From contig NZ_MQVS01000015.1 of NCBI RefSeq assembly GCF_001907235.1, positions 1 to 45,064 on the forward strand: a stretch of DNA of 45,064 nt. The letters are read 5' to 3'. The translations under genes and the position numbers were made by a program. The notes under the pieces were generated by a model that worked only from the letters and a program-made list of their open reading frames with translations, was not told the origin of the DNA and made no database searches. Of this stretch, positions 1 through 7,898 are shown piece by piece (positions within the stretch are counted from its first letter, which is position 1; each line of letters begins with the position of its first letter). The DNA comes from Buchananella hordeovulneris (GTDB lineage Bacteria; Actinomycetota; Actinomycetes; Actinomycetales; Actinomycetaceae).

Positions 1-59
1 ATCGCCACCGCATCAACCTTAAAATCAGCAGAATACCGCTTACGCGGCCTTCCCCTCAA
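1..59 (-). mobile_element. 5' end of an IS3-type orfA (transposase helix-turn-helix subunit), cut by window edge
   Basis: Read on the minus strand, the edge encodes RGRPRKRYSADFKVDAVA, which is the typical opening of IS3-family OrfA proteins (HTH DNA-binding subunit). The frame is open from a TTG near 59 to the window edge. No clear ATG start is visible; the ATG nearby (68-70) runs into a stop after four codons. Only about 18 residues are present, so the subgroup and integrity cannot be judged. It abuts a broken IS30-type gene and probably marks the outer boundary of the AT-rich cluster to its right. Confidence 0.55.
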
Positions 60-125
60 AAACCAGACATCAAAAATCCTCCTCAATCAACCACCTGTCC
101 ACAAACCAGCATGCACCTCCGTCAA

Positions 126-446
126 TCAACCTTTCGAAGATCGACCACTTACACAAACAATCTGACACCTTCTCTGCCGCGGCGAGCAAGAACGGGCCAG
201 ATCTTGGCGTACTCGTGCTTCTGGCACTGGATTGGCTGCAACTTTGCGCGCCTTGGGGCGACAACGCCGCTTCCTAGCCCACGTGTTGACAGCAACGATC
301 CGGTACCCGCCTGCCGCAGTCCCATTACGCTTAATCTCCCGGCAGACCACCGACGGATCCCGACCGATCCGCCTCGCGATCTCACGCACCCCCAGACCCG
401 CCTGCAAACCAGCCCCAATCTCAACCCGATCCTCAAACGTCAACAT
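126..446 (-). pseudogene. IS30-type transposase, N-terminal fragment
   Basis: The reading frame starts MLTFEDRVEIGAG and continues with IARRIGRDPSVVCREIKRNG, the helix-turn-helix signature of IS30-family transposases. Similarity runs through about 90 residues to LARSCSPRQ, encoded near 177-190. After that the frame changes into unrelated sequence, and the DDE catalytic domain (about 200 further residues) is absent. The break falls where DNA belonging to the neighbouring IS3-like fragment seems to begin, which suggests that one element inserted into the other. It is non-functional as it stands. Confidence 0.75.
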
Positions 447-792
447 CCTGCACACAACACCTCCCACCAAAGCGTTGCTTCCACACTATGACACCACCCT
501 ATCCTAGCAATACACGCCCCCAATCACACCTGAATAGCCCTCAACATTGAGCGATCAACTCCAACAAAATCAATAGAATCCACAAAGCACATAAACAAAA
601 AATTATCACAACTTGCGAAAAGTCCTGCAAGAGACAATGGCACAAATCGCAATTTACAATATTGACACCTCGACATCCCTCAAGACCCTAAAATACAAGC
701 AACCCACCACCAGCCCCCAAAATCTCTACGAAAAAATAACCAAAGAGCTGCAGGGTGCCCGTCGACAATGGCGTACATCAAAACTCAACAAG
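447..792. other. AT-rich gap downstream of the ATP-grasp gene, no gene supported
   Basis: These 346 bases separate the last gene of the RiPP-type cluster from the IS30 fragment. On the minus strand two short frames exist (about 32 codons from the ATG near 757 and about 50 codons from the ATG near 673). Neither has a ribosome-binding site or a Cys/Ser/Thr-rich tail. The part next to 480-510 probably belongs to the left end of the IS30 element. I see no convincing terminator. Confidence 0.5.
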
Positions 793-1785
793 TCACAAAG
801 AGTAATTATTGCAGCCCCCATCAACAACCTTCTTAACAAGACGCATGACCCTAGTAAATTCGCGCCTCCCCTGCAAAGCGTAGTGCCGAAAGCCGGGATT
901 GCTATTAACATCTATCACTACACAATCGGAAATAATGTCTGCGCCACGTGCAAAAAAATCAATCGCGCAAAGTCGCAATCCAAGGCCTTCAGCAACTCTT
1001 TTACCTAATTCGCGCCAACTTTGCTCGACCCTATCACTAGCATCCACTGCCAAGCCCCCCAGACTCAAATTTGCAATTTTGGATGGAGACCATCTCACAC
1101 CTAAATCAAGAACCTCCCCGTAATCATGCGACATTCCTTCAACAATTAAATCTGCCGCAAGAGAATTGCCTACCTGCCTTCTAACAAGCTCTTCTTTGGA
1201 ATGGACTCCATCACCAAAGATGGTCACCACGTCCTTGGCGTAAGCAATTTGGACCTCATCCTCAAACACAATAATTCGATACTCGGGCCACGATATATAA
1301 GATTCTACTAAAGCCTCCCCGTAGCCGGCATCAAAAATGTTACTCAACGCTATAATAAGCTCATCAATACAGTTTACGATACTTACACAGTGGCCTAAGG
1401 AACCGCAGGCGGGCTTAGCCACGACAGGGAAGGCAATCGCACTTACAAAGCACTCGATCCTTTCCTTAACGTTAAAGTCCATACCCTCCTCAGCACATAC
1501 TGTCACAAAGTCTGGGACTGCTACATTGCAATCAGTTAACCTGCGATTCGCACTAATTTTATTCTCAGCAACAAGGCAGGCTGCAGCAGAATTGATGAAA
1601 AAGCCGCCATTGGCTACAAGAAGCGACCTAACGCCGTCCCCTGAACAGACATACAAAAAGCCTGCCTCCTCGTCCCATTCAATCGACTTAACACTAGACA
1701 AAAACCCATTGCAAAACATCCAATAAACCAAATCCGACAAAAAACATTTGCCTGCCCATGGAGCCATAATCCACTCTACACCCAC
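793..1785 (-). CDS. ATP-grasp ligase of the RiPP-type cluster
   Basis: A protein of about 330 residues with the ATP-grasp fold, whose members activate a carboxylate as acyl phosphate and join it to an amine or other nucleophile. Visible landmarks are the ATP-binding lysine in FPVVAKPACGS (K124), an acidic adenine-site strand near E161, RIIVFEDEVQIAYAKDV (170-186), CAIDFF with D276, and the Mg-binding VIDVNSNPGF (D292, N294, N296). The nearest relatives in style are the cyanophycin-synthetase and RimK groups. The start is GTG at 1785, one base after the stop of the protease gene, with GAGG six bases upstream, so it is translated as the last gene of the operon. The substrate is unknown. In this context it could ligate an amino acid or cap to the matured peptide, or form a side-chain cross-link as graspetide ligases do. 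A role unrelated to the peptide cannot be excluded. Confidence 0.8.
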   Translation of the reverse strand: MGVEWIMAPWAGKCFLSDLVYWMFCNGFLSSVKSIEWDEEAGFLYVCSGDGVRSLLVANGGFFINSAAACLVAENKISANRRLTDCNVAVPDFVTVCAEEGMDFNVKERIECFVSAIAFPVVAKPACGSLGHCVSIVNCIDELIIALSNIFDAGYGEALVESYISWPEYRIIVFEDEVQIAYAKDVVTIFGDGVHSKEELVRRQVGNSLAADLIVEGMSHDYGEVLDLGVRWSPSKIANLSLGGLAVDASDRVEQSWRELGKRVAEGLGLRLCAIDFFARGADIISDCVVIDVNSNPGFRHYALQGRREFTRVMRLVKKVVDGGCNNYSL

Positions 1786-1786
1786 A

Positions 1787-3775
1787 CTAGACCTCGATAT
1801 TTAAAGTCTTGCAAATAAATGCCTTCTGAATCGCCCAAGTCATGTAATGACAAGTTCGCGATGAAGGACCTTCATGCCCTCCATCATAAAGAACAATAAT
1901 CCTCGCCACATACTTACAACTTCCACTGCTCGAGCTGTCAATATTTCTACACCATTCCAAGACATCATTTAGTCGCACTTTGGTATCACTCTTACCAGCA
2001 ACAACCAAAATCGGAGGATAGCTGCAATTATTACGAACGTTTAGCAAAGGGTCGTATGCCTCTATAGTCTCACAACCTTGAAGATCGCTACTAATACCAA
2101 GTTCAGCCCGCTCAAATTCCACGTAAGCGTCGGACTCATTTCTAACAGTTCTTAAAGGGCACACGTAAGGAGCGGTCAATATTACCGAATCAAACAAGTC
2201 GGTACGAATATTTATTGCGGCCGCAACCAAAAGTCCCCCCGCCGACCCAGCTTCGACCGCCAGCATCGGCCTGCAATTTTTGTATTTCTGCCGTAATCTG
2301 TCCACAATCTGAATTAGATCTAGGACTCCCCTGATCTTATTCTTCCCCGAGCCAGCCGCGTGCCATGAACTTCCCCGATCGCCGCCACCTCTAACGCGGG
2401 CAATCGCATACACAACCCCTCTCCTGATAAGGGACTGCCGATGTGAGGCATAACTAGACACAATGGTTACACCGTAAGCACCGTATACTGTAAGCATCAA
2501 GGCCTTAGGTGCAAGCATGTCCTCAGAGTTACCAAATAGTGTTACTGGAAGTTTTTCACCATCATCAGCCAACACTGTGTCCTCAACTACTATTCTCCTA
2601 TGCTTCTCGCTGTCGCATTGTTCGAAATATATCATCTCCGATGCGCAGTCGACAAGCGCTGGCTCCGGGGAATCAACAAACGACTCACATCGAACCTCAA
2701 GCCTGCACGCATGAAAATCAATATCTGTACAGGAGACTGATTCATCCCAAGGATATCTGCGAATCTCCTGCCATTCATAGCCAGCGCGTTGCAGCTTCAA
2801 CTGCCCGATACACCTTCTCTGAAAAAATGTGCCAAACGTTAATATATGATCCCCGAGCGCAACAGCGCGACTGATATTAACCTCCCCGAATTGCCTTATG
2901 ATTTGCTCTTGGATCAAATTTATGCCTCTAAGTATAAAGACTATATCCTCTGCACCCATCCGAACTGTACAGCACACCATCTCACTAGTAGCGCTCACCG
3001 ATTTTAGCTTGCCCCTTATGACTTCATGCGACACGGGACCCAAACCATCATCGGACAATCCATAAATATTCAACTCATTTTCTCTCTGCTCCATGAACAC
3101 TACGCCGGTGGCTAGCGAGATTGCCTCATATGCATTTCCTTTTACAGCAACTCCCTCCTTGCACAGAAGAACAGCACCGCCGTCGTGGTGTACTACGTTA
3201 ATAAGAAGCTTGCCATCACCACTTATACAAAAACACCTAGAGACTCTAGCGCCACTCGACACTATTTTTGCGTCTTTGGGTACCAGATGTTCACCGACCA
3301 AAACCACGCCCCCACAGCCAATTAGATAGCCCCATGCCATTATATGCCGCTTATCGTTCACTGCTTGAAATAACAGAGTAATACCTGCTGTGGGCCAGTA
3401 AACGTCTACGCTGATAAGAATCAGATCTCGTCGCCTAGCGGCACTAATCGAAGGCAGATACCGCACGCGCAAACGTCGGTCGTATAACCGAAAATGTTCC
3501 GGGCCGTTAATCCGGCCACTGATTGCAAGCCCCCGATAGAATCCTTTTTTATCGGTAAATGTGCGAAACGATCCCCACCTTTGCTTCATGAAGCTTAGCT
3601 GCTTGTCTCGGACTGGAATGGTTGTCGGAGTCACCTCCCGGTACAGTTCATCGGCCATCTTCATCAAGAAATCGACGTGAGACGTACCGGAAATATTTTC
3701 TCCTGAAAAGGACATAATTTGCAGATTGCAGTGCGCCGCTTTCCGATGGCACTCTAATGTTGGCGAGTTAATCAA
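1787..3775 (-). CDS. Prolyl-oligopeptidase-family (S9) serine peptidase
   Basis: A 662-residue S9-family peptidase with an N-terminal propeller-like part (about 60-400) and a C-terminal alpha/beta-hydrolase domain. The conserved VYGAYG (430-435) and RVRGGGDRG (460-468) blocks are present. The catalytic triad can be read as Ser511 in EAGSAGG, Asp597 in GKSDTKV and His634 in GGHEG. The wording of these blocks is closer to oligopeptidase B (cuts after Arg/Lys) than to strict prolyl oligopeptidase. The start is TTG at 3775, chosen because AAGGAG sits seven bases upstream; the next ATG (residue 21) has none. No signal peptide is seen, so it should act in the cytoplasm. Related S9 proteases remove leaders in some class III lanthipeptide pathways. 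By position, it is the likely maturation or leader-degrading protease of this cluster. Confidence 0.85.
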   Translation of the reverse strand: MINSPTLECHRKAAHCNLQIMSFSGENISGTSHVDFLMKMADELYREVTPTTIPVRDKQLSFMKQRWGSFRTFTDKKGFYRGLAISGRINGPEHFRLYDRRLRVRYLPSISAARRRDLILISVDVYWPTAGITLLFQAVNDKRHIMAWGYLIGCGGVVLVGEHLVPKDAKIVSSGARVSRCFCISGDGKLLINVVHHDGGAVLLCKEGVAVKGNAYEAISLATGVVFMEQRENELNIYGLSDDGLGPVSHEVIRGKLKSVSATSEMVCCTVRMGAEDIVFILRGINLIQEQIIRQFGEVNISRAVALGDHILTFGTFFQRRCIGQLKLQRAGYEWQEIRRYPWDESVSCTDIDFHACRLEVRCESFVDSPEPALVDCASEMIYFEQCDSEKHRRIVVEDTVLADDGEKLPVTLFGNSEDMLAPKALMLTVYGAYGVTIVSSYASHRQSLIRRGVVYAIARVRGGGDRGSSWHAAGSGKNKIRGVLDLIQIVDRLRQKYKNCRPMLAVEAGSAGGLLVAAAINIRTDLFDSVILTAPYVCPLRTVRNESDAYVEFERAELGISSDLQGCETIEAYDPLLNVRNNCSYPPILVVAGKSDTKVRLNDVLEWCRNIDSSSSGSCKYVARIIVLYDGGHEGPSSRTCHYMTWAIQKAFICKTLNIEV

Positions 3776-3871
3776 TTTCAGTCTCCTTATTTACGCATTC
3801 CGAGAACCAAACGGCAAACTATCATAATAGACAGGCATATATGCTTAACTGGGACTCAGGTTTCGTTCGTT

Positions 3872-5035
3872 TCAGTAAATGGGGTGCGGGCTCAGTCCGT
3901 CAAAAAAGCAAAGGCTCGATCTGGATACGTCACACCCTGCCCCATCCGGAAACACATTTATTGGGTCAAGATCCAATGGAATATATCGTGGACACAAAGC
4001 TCTAAGAACGTAAGCGCCGCACGCGCGGCCTAGATCTAGGAATATCAAATCTTCCGGCAGTCCCGGCACACTCTTCTCGCTGTCAGATCGATCTTGTAAC
4101 AATCCACCTCGAACTGGGCTTACAGCGAATTTAAAAGGGAGCAGATGACGACGATTATGATAGAACTGTCTTTCGGAGAGAGACTTCGGCCTAGCAGCAA
4201 TCCATGGGATTTCTTCATTCCTGGATACCACGTATGCTAGCACAGCCTCCTTTAGAGCTTTATTTAAAGCAGTTTTTGTACTCCATCCAGAACCCGAGCC
4301 AAAAAAGGATAACCGATCCTTTCTTAGGGTTACCACCACAGTGAGGACATCGTTTTCGGCACCGATAACAAGTGCATCGAAAGCCTCGAAGTTTTCTGAT
4401 GGTTGATCAAGCCCTAAGCTAGCAAGATCAGCTTGGCCAATCCGTGCCCCTTCTTGCAAACCCCACCACCACCGCAGCACCGCATCGCGTTCAACCAATT
4501 CGTGAAATGCGTTTTCCCTCGCCATCTGTAGAGTATTTCCCGCCGCTAGCCCATTTGAAGTTCTTCTAACGCTTTTTAATTCAACACCGTTTTTAAAAGT
4601 GTCAAGCCAGACTAAGTCTGCAGGTATATCAACATCTTTATCTCGGCCATAAAAGTATCCAGGCATCCAAGGAATAGCTACTTCCTCTCGAGCGACCTCA
4701 GAATTTACGCTGCTCAATAGCTGCATTTGCATGTCTGAAAGAACAAAGCAATTACCCGCCTTCAGCACTGACGCAACAGTCCTCCATTGAAATTCCTCAG
4801 CGTTCCAATTCAGAGCCAATCTTCGCTCAATACATTCACCTATGAAGCTATTTTCACATTCTTCTTCACTCCATCCCGAGCCGAAAATTAAGGCTTTTGA
4901 TCCAGTGATAGTTCCGTCACGTAGAGTCTGTATTGCAGAGATTTCTGCCAGTCTATAATACAAATTCCATTCCGGCGCAAAACCGTACTCCATGATGCTA
5001 TTATTAACTAACATACCCAAACGCCATTTCGCCAA
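3872..5035 (-). CDS. YcaO-type cyclodehydratase
   Basis: YcaO enzymes use ATP to activate backbone amides of a peptide, giving azolines from Ser/Thr/Cys, or thioamides or amidines in other subgroups. The ATP/Mg motifs are in order: GECIERR (66-72), SNGLAAG (160-166) with ELVERDA (179-185), and GSGSGWSTKTA (about 247-257). The C-terminus is SPHPIY; a proline-rich tail is typical of azoline-forming YcaOs, where it supports catalysis. At 387 residues it is a stand-alone YcaO, so it needs a partner protein, which the E1-like gene at 6291-7403 would supply. The frame opens at TTG 5035, overlapping the dehydrogenase gene by 32 bases. ATG 5014 (11-base overlap) is an equally plausible start. A 96-base gap follows before the protease gene. 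Confidence 0.92.
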   Translation of the reverse strand: MAKWRLGMLVNNSIMEYGFAPEWNLYYRLAEISAIQTLRDGTITGSKALIFGSGWSEEECENSFIGECIERRLALNWNAEEFQWRTVASVLKAGNCFVLSDMQMQLLSSVNSEVAREEVAIPWMPGYFYGRDKDVDIPADLVWLDTFKNGVELKSVRRTSNGLAAGNTLQMARENAFHELVERDAVLRWWWGLQEGARIGQADLASLGLDQPSENFEAFDALVIGAENDVLTVVVTLRKDRLSFFGSGSGWSTKTALNKALKEAVLAYVVSRNEEIPWIAARPKSLSERQFYHNRRHLLPFKFAVSPVRGGLLQDRSDSEKSVPGLPEDLIFLDLGRACGAYVLRALCPRYIPLDLDPINVFPDGAGCDVSRSSLCFFDGLSPHPIY

Positions 5036-6287
5036 CTAGTTGCAGTTCAGCATCCTGGTGCATCAAGCTTTCTTCAAATAGGTCTGTCGGCGAGGAGCCC
5101 AGGGGACATAATCCTATATTTAGCTGTCTACCGACCAGCTGCAGCGCCATCATTAGCGCCCCGACCTGTTTCAGCATGGACGCATACGAAATTCCGCTAT
5201 ATTTTTTACGTAGCTCCTCTAGATTTCCAGCAATTAATAATATGCCTGGTGGACATGTCTTAATATTTAAGCTCGCAGACGCAAACTTGTTTAGACGACG
5301 CAGGAGCTCATCTGACATAATGTCAAGGCGTTTCAACTCGTGGGTCCGCCAATCATAACGATATGATAAGGCCTCTGGCCTTGAATTTAAGAGCAAAAAT
5401 ACCTCGATTGCGGCTAAGCCCCCTGCGCCTGGTATACCTCGGTGAACAATTTCCAGTCCCTGTTCATTACACCAAACTTTTCTAGCGAACATTATTGGCC
5501 CAAGAAGATACCCTAGATCTTCCAAATTTATGTCTTTGTCAAGATAGTCTCTCCGAGACATTCTGTCATCTAGCAGGTCGCTTTTTCTTCGCCAATCTGG
5601 CAGCTTAATGCTTTTAAGATCACTTCGATCCTGATATTGCGTCTGTACTTTTTCTAGTTCAGAGTACGTCGCTCCGTACTCGATGCCAAGCTGCGTTGAG
5701 CGCCATAAACGTGAATATACATGAAATAGCTGTTCGGGCCAGCCATGGTCCGGAGTCTCAAGAATCGCTCTAGATGCTCCAAAGCTAACGTTAAACATGA
5801 GGTCAATTAGTGTTGACATGGTATCAATTTGTCGCGTTTCACTATCAGCTATCAAGTATTGGAAAGCTTCGATAGGTATTTCCACCCAACCTGTGTGCCC
5901 TACTCCCTGAATTCGAACGCGATCATTTATTCGATATACAATATGTCCACAGTTTTTAGATCTAATTATTTGGCCGAGGGGAGATGGCAGGCAGCTAATT
6001 TTTATAAGTTCCTCCGACCACCCCTTTTCTTCAGTGATCATTATATGCATTTCTGCTAACCCTGTTTGTAATAGCCCCTGCAGCAATTCTACTTTACTGA
6101 TTAGGTCCGGTACAGAATCGACCTTTACTTCTATGGAACGAGGGCTATTGTGCCATCGTAAGGCTTCCCATATTGCGGAAAGATTTACTTGCACTGGTGA
6201 GTAGGGCCAGTTTTCTAGCTCCACTGTTTCTTCTCTGATTCTTACCTTTACCTGTACCTGCGGACGCAGTATTATTGTGCCTGTCAA
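5004..6287 (-). CDS. SagB-type FMN-dependent azoline dehydrogenase
   Basis: A 427-residue protein with a nitroreductase-like C-terminal half (about 225-427), the fold that oxidises azolines to azoles using FMN. Landmarks are RMSRRDY (242-248, phosphate binding), PGAGGLAAIEVFLL (286-299), the helix YSGISYASMLKQVGALMMA (363-381) and GLCPLG (392-397). The N-terminal 220 residues are poorly conserved to my eye, but that is the size of the peptide-binding and linker region seen in SagB/ThcOx proteins. The start is TTG at 6287, three bases after the stop of the E1-like gene, with GAGG about eight bases upstream. Its 3' end overlaps the YcaO gene. Its presence predicts that at least one heterocycle in the product is aromatic. 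Confidence 0.88.
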   Translation of the reverse strand: MTGTIILRPQVQVKVRIREETVELENWPYSPVQVNLSAIWEALRWHNSPRSIEVKVDSVPDLISKVELLQGLLQTGLAEMHIMITEEKGWSEELIKISCLPSPLGQIIRSKNCGHIVYRINDRVRIQGVGHTGWVEIPIEAFQYLIADSETRQIDTMSTLIDLMFNVSFGASRAILETPDHGWPEQLFHVYSRLWRSTQLGIEYGATYSELEKVQTQYQDRSDLKSIKLPDWRRKSDLLDDRMSRRDYLDKDINLEDLGYLLGPIMFARKVWCNEQGLEIVHRGIPGAGGLAAIEVFLLLNSRPEALSYRYDWRTHELKRLDIMSDELLRRLNKFASASLNIKTCPPGILLIAGNLEELRKKYSGISYASMLKQVGALMMALQLVGRQLNIGLCPLGSSPTDLFEESLMHQDAELQLVGEMAFGYVS

Positions 6288-6290
6288 AGT

Positions 6291-7403
6291 TCACGCCTCT
6301 TCCGGGTGGTTGACGCACTCCGGGTGCCTAAATATTTTTTCCTGCACTACAGTGGAGGTGCCCGGCTGCCACGCTAATATGGTTCCTAATGTGTTTGGTT
6401 CTTGGATTGAAGTGATCAACTTTATCATCTCCGTAGTCAGGAGTCCGGCCATCATAGAATGATAACCCGGCATGATAGGCTGAGGCAGCCCATTCCGGCT
6501 GGGGGCATCCAACTCTTGCATCCAGTTTTCAACTTCAGGATAGAGAGATTCTAGGTACTTTTTTTGGCATTCCCAACAGGGTGTTTCATGGTTGGGAATT
6601 ATTAAAGGTCCGATCCCTCCTGACGCCACCATTATTAGTTTCGACCCCATCTTTAAGCATGCATCCGCTACCCATGCCCGGAGCTTGAGCAGGGGTTCAT
6701 CAGCAGCTAGAACTACGATGGCGCCTGGGCACTCGGATAATATTTTTTCAGCGCAGCTTTGAGAACTCACATAGCTCTGAATACATTTAAACTGCACGTC
6801 ATCATTTATTTTTTCTAGTGCTTCTTTGGCTGCTTCAGCTTTAGGTCTGCCGAGATCGCCTTCATGGTACAGAATTTGACGATTTAAGTTTGATAATTCA
6901 ACGTGGTCGCCGTCGACCAAGGTTATTGTCCCTATTCCTGCCATAGTTAAGTTTGCTGCAATCCAACTGCCGAGACCACCTACGCCTATAATTACCACGG
7001 ATGCAGATCTCAGTTTTTCTTGGAAGTGAAACCTAGAAATCTTGTCTGTTTCATACTGTGCAAATTGATCGATTTGTCGAGCATACCGTGCATCTGCTTT
7101 TTTTTCGCGCTGACACTCCCGCTCTTCAAAGATAAGGCCTTTCTTTATCATCTTATCCAGGCAGCCCGCGGCAGCCTCTTTTGATACATTCGCCGCTAAG
7201 GACAGATTTTCCACAATTTGCTGAATTGGAGTTGCTTTTGTCAGCAAACTCACCAACGAATCAAGAGACTTTCCACCCCTGACACGCAAAGGATTGCCCG
7301 GCCGTAAAAATAGCCACAACCCACTCTCTACTTTAACAGGGATAACAGATGTTTGCAGTCGCAGCGTCGAATTTTCTGCGAGCATAGACTCTACACTTCG
7401 CAA
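6291..7403 (-). CDS. E1/ThiF-like cyclodehydratase partner with N-terminal RiPP recognition domain
   Basis: Residues 15-95 look like the small winged-helix RiPP recognition element that binds leader peptides (SLDSLVSLLTKATPIQQIVE region). Residues 125-360 form an adenylating E1/ThiF/MoeB fold. The nucleotide loop GVGGLGS (140-146), TLVDGDHVELSNLNRQ (161-176, Asp164, Arg175) and a CWEC pair (276-279) are all intact; the second zinc CxxC is only partly kept near the C-terminus. In azole RiPP systems this protein hands the precursor to YcaO. The intact nucleotide site is notable, because many such partners have lost it, so real adenylation chemistry (as in microcin C7 MccB) is possible. The start is TTG 7403 with AAGGG six bases upstream; ATG 7385 is the alternative. 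Confidence 0.88.
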   Translation of the reverse strand: MRSVESMLAENSTLRLQTSVIPVKVESGLWLFLRPGNPLRVRGGKSLDSLVSLLTKATPIQQIVENLSLAANVSKEAAAGCLDKMIKKGLIFEERECQREKKADARYARQIDQFAQYETDKISRFHFQEKLRSASVVIIGVGGLGSWIAANLTMAGIGTITLVDGDHVELSNLNRQILYHEGDLGRPKAEAAKEALEKINDDVQFKCIQSYVSSQSCAEKILSECPGAIVVLAADEPLLKLRAWVADACLKMGSKLIMVASGGIGPLIIPNHETPCWECQKKYLESLYPEVENWMQELDAPSRNGLPQPIMPGYHSMMAGLLTTEMIKLITSIQEPNTLGTILAWQPGTSTVVQEKIFRHPECVNHPEEA

Positions 7404-7443
7404 CAGATGCCCTTTTCCTCACTATTTTGCTTAGAACTAAGGT

Positions 7444-7470
7444 GGGGGTGCGAGACAGGCCCGCACCCCC
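7444..7470 (-). terminator. GC-rich hairpin between precursor and enzyme genes (likely attenuator)
   Basis: A perfect nine-base-pair stem (GGGGGTGCG / CGCACCCCC) encloses a nine-base loop. It lies 9 bases after the stop of the 37-codon gene and about 40 bases before the E1-like gene. There is no long T-run after it, so it is better read as a partial terminator or RNA-stabilising stem. That arrangement is common after RiPP precursor genes and gives excess precursor over enzymes. Confidence 0.7.
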
Positions 7471-7479
7471 TGCTGAAAC

Positions 7480-7593
7480 TCAGCGCTCAAACGTTTCCTC
7501 GTAGGAAAGTCGCGCGAACACCGGAACAGCTGACACGTCAACCTCCTCGAACAAGATCTCGTTGGAGTCTGTTGTCTTGTCACGTCCTACCAT
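7480..7593 (-). CDS. Candidate 37-residue RiPP precursor peptide
   Basis: This small gene starts at ATG 7593 with GGGAG about six bases upstream. An in-frame TGA five codons upstream fixes the start. The product is 37 residues, acidic in its first half (NEILFEEVDV at 11-20) and ending SAVPVFARLSYEETFER (21-37). It is the first cistron of the minus-strand cluster and is followed by a strong hairpin, the usual place and arrangement for a precursor. It has no cysteine; only Ser21, Ser30 and Thr34 in the second half could be cyclised by YcaO. Pro24 and Arg28 are possible cut sites for the S9 protease. It does not match a precursor family known to me. It could also be a stand-alone leader, with a core encoded elsewhere. 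Confidence 0.6.
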   Translation of the reverse strand: MVGRDKTTDSNEILFEEVDVSAVPVFARLSYEETFER

Positions 7594-7898
7594 GACACTC
7601 TCCCATCACTTGTGCTAACACCGGGAAACACACCTTTCCACACTCAGACAAATTGGCTACATGCGGATTCGGCAATTTCGATGGTAGCGACTGTTCGTAA
7701 AGACGCGTTTGGGACTTTGGTCCCGACTTTCTGGAGACGGCCGCTGCTAGGAGCTGTGTGCTCCAGAGTCTCGATCGGCACCAATAGCTGCACGCAGTGG
7801 ATTCGCCACCCAGGTTACGGCTGCCCGTTCAGTTGGAAACTGGCAACTGTAGTTTCAACAGGTAGTATGCGGTTCCCCCTGGATCGTGGAGGGTTTCC
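7594..7898. promoter_or_regulatory. Leader/promoter region of the RiPP-type cluster, and outer end of an IS3 remnant
   Basis: No gene is supported here. The cluster promoter must lie in this stretch on the minus strand. The best -35-like hexamer is TTGCCG (about 7670-7675), but no good -10 pairs with it, so I do not assign one. Two hairpin-forming stretches are present: GGGACTTTGGTCCC at 7711-7724, and a GTTGGAAACT...AGTTTCAAC pair around 7833-7860. The end next to 7899 (CTCCACGATCCAGG read on the minus strand) resembles the terminal part of IS3-family elements. Confidence 0.4.

Noticed and set aside
523-757. Two short minus-strand frames (about 32 and 50 codons) as precursor peptides
   Set aside because: Neither has a ribosome-binding site or a typical leader/core layout, and both lie after the last enzyme gene.
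3793-3838. A 15-codon frame (MPVYYDSLPFGSRNA) between the YcaO and protease genes as a second precursor
   Set aside because: No ribosome-binding site, and no leader-like part. Its position overlaps the protease gene's own leader region.
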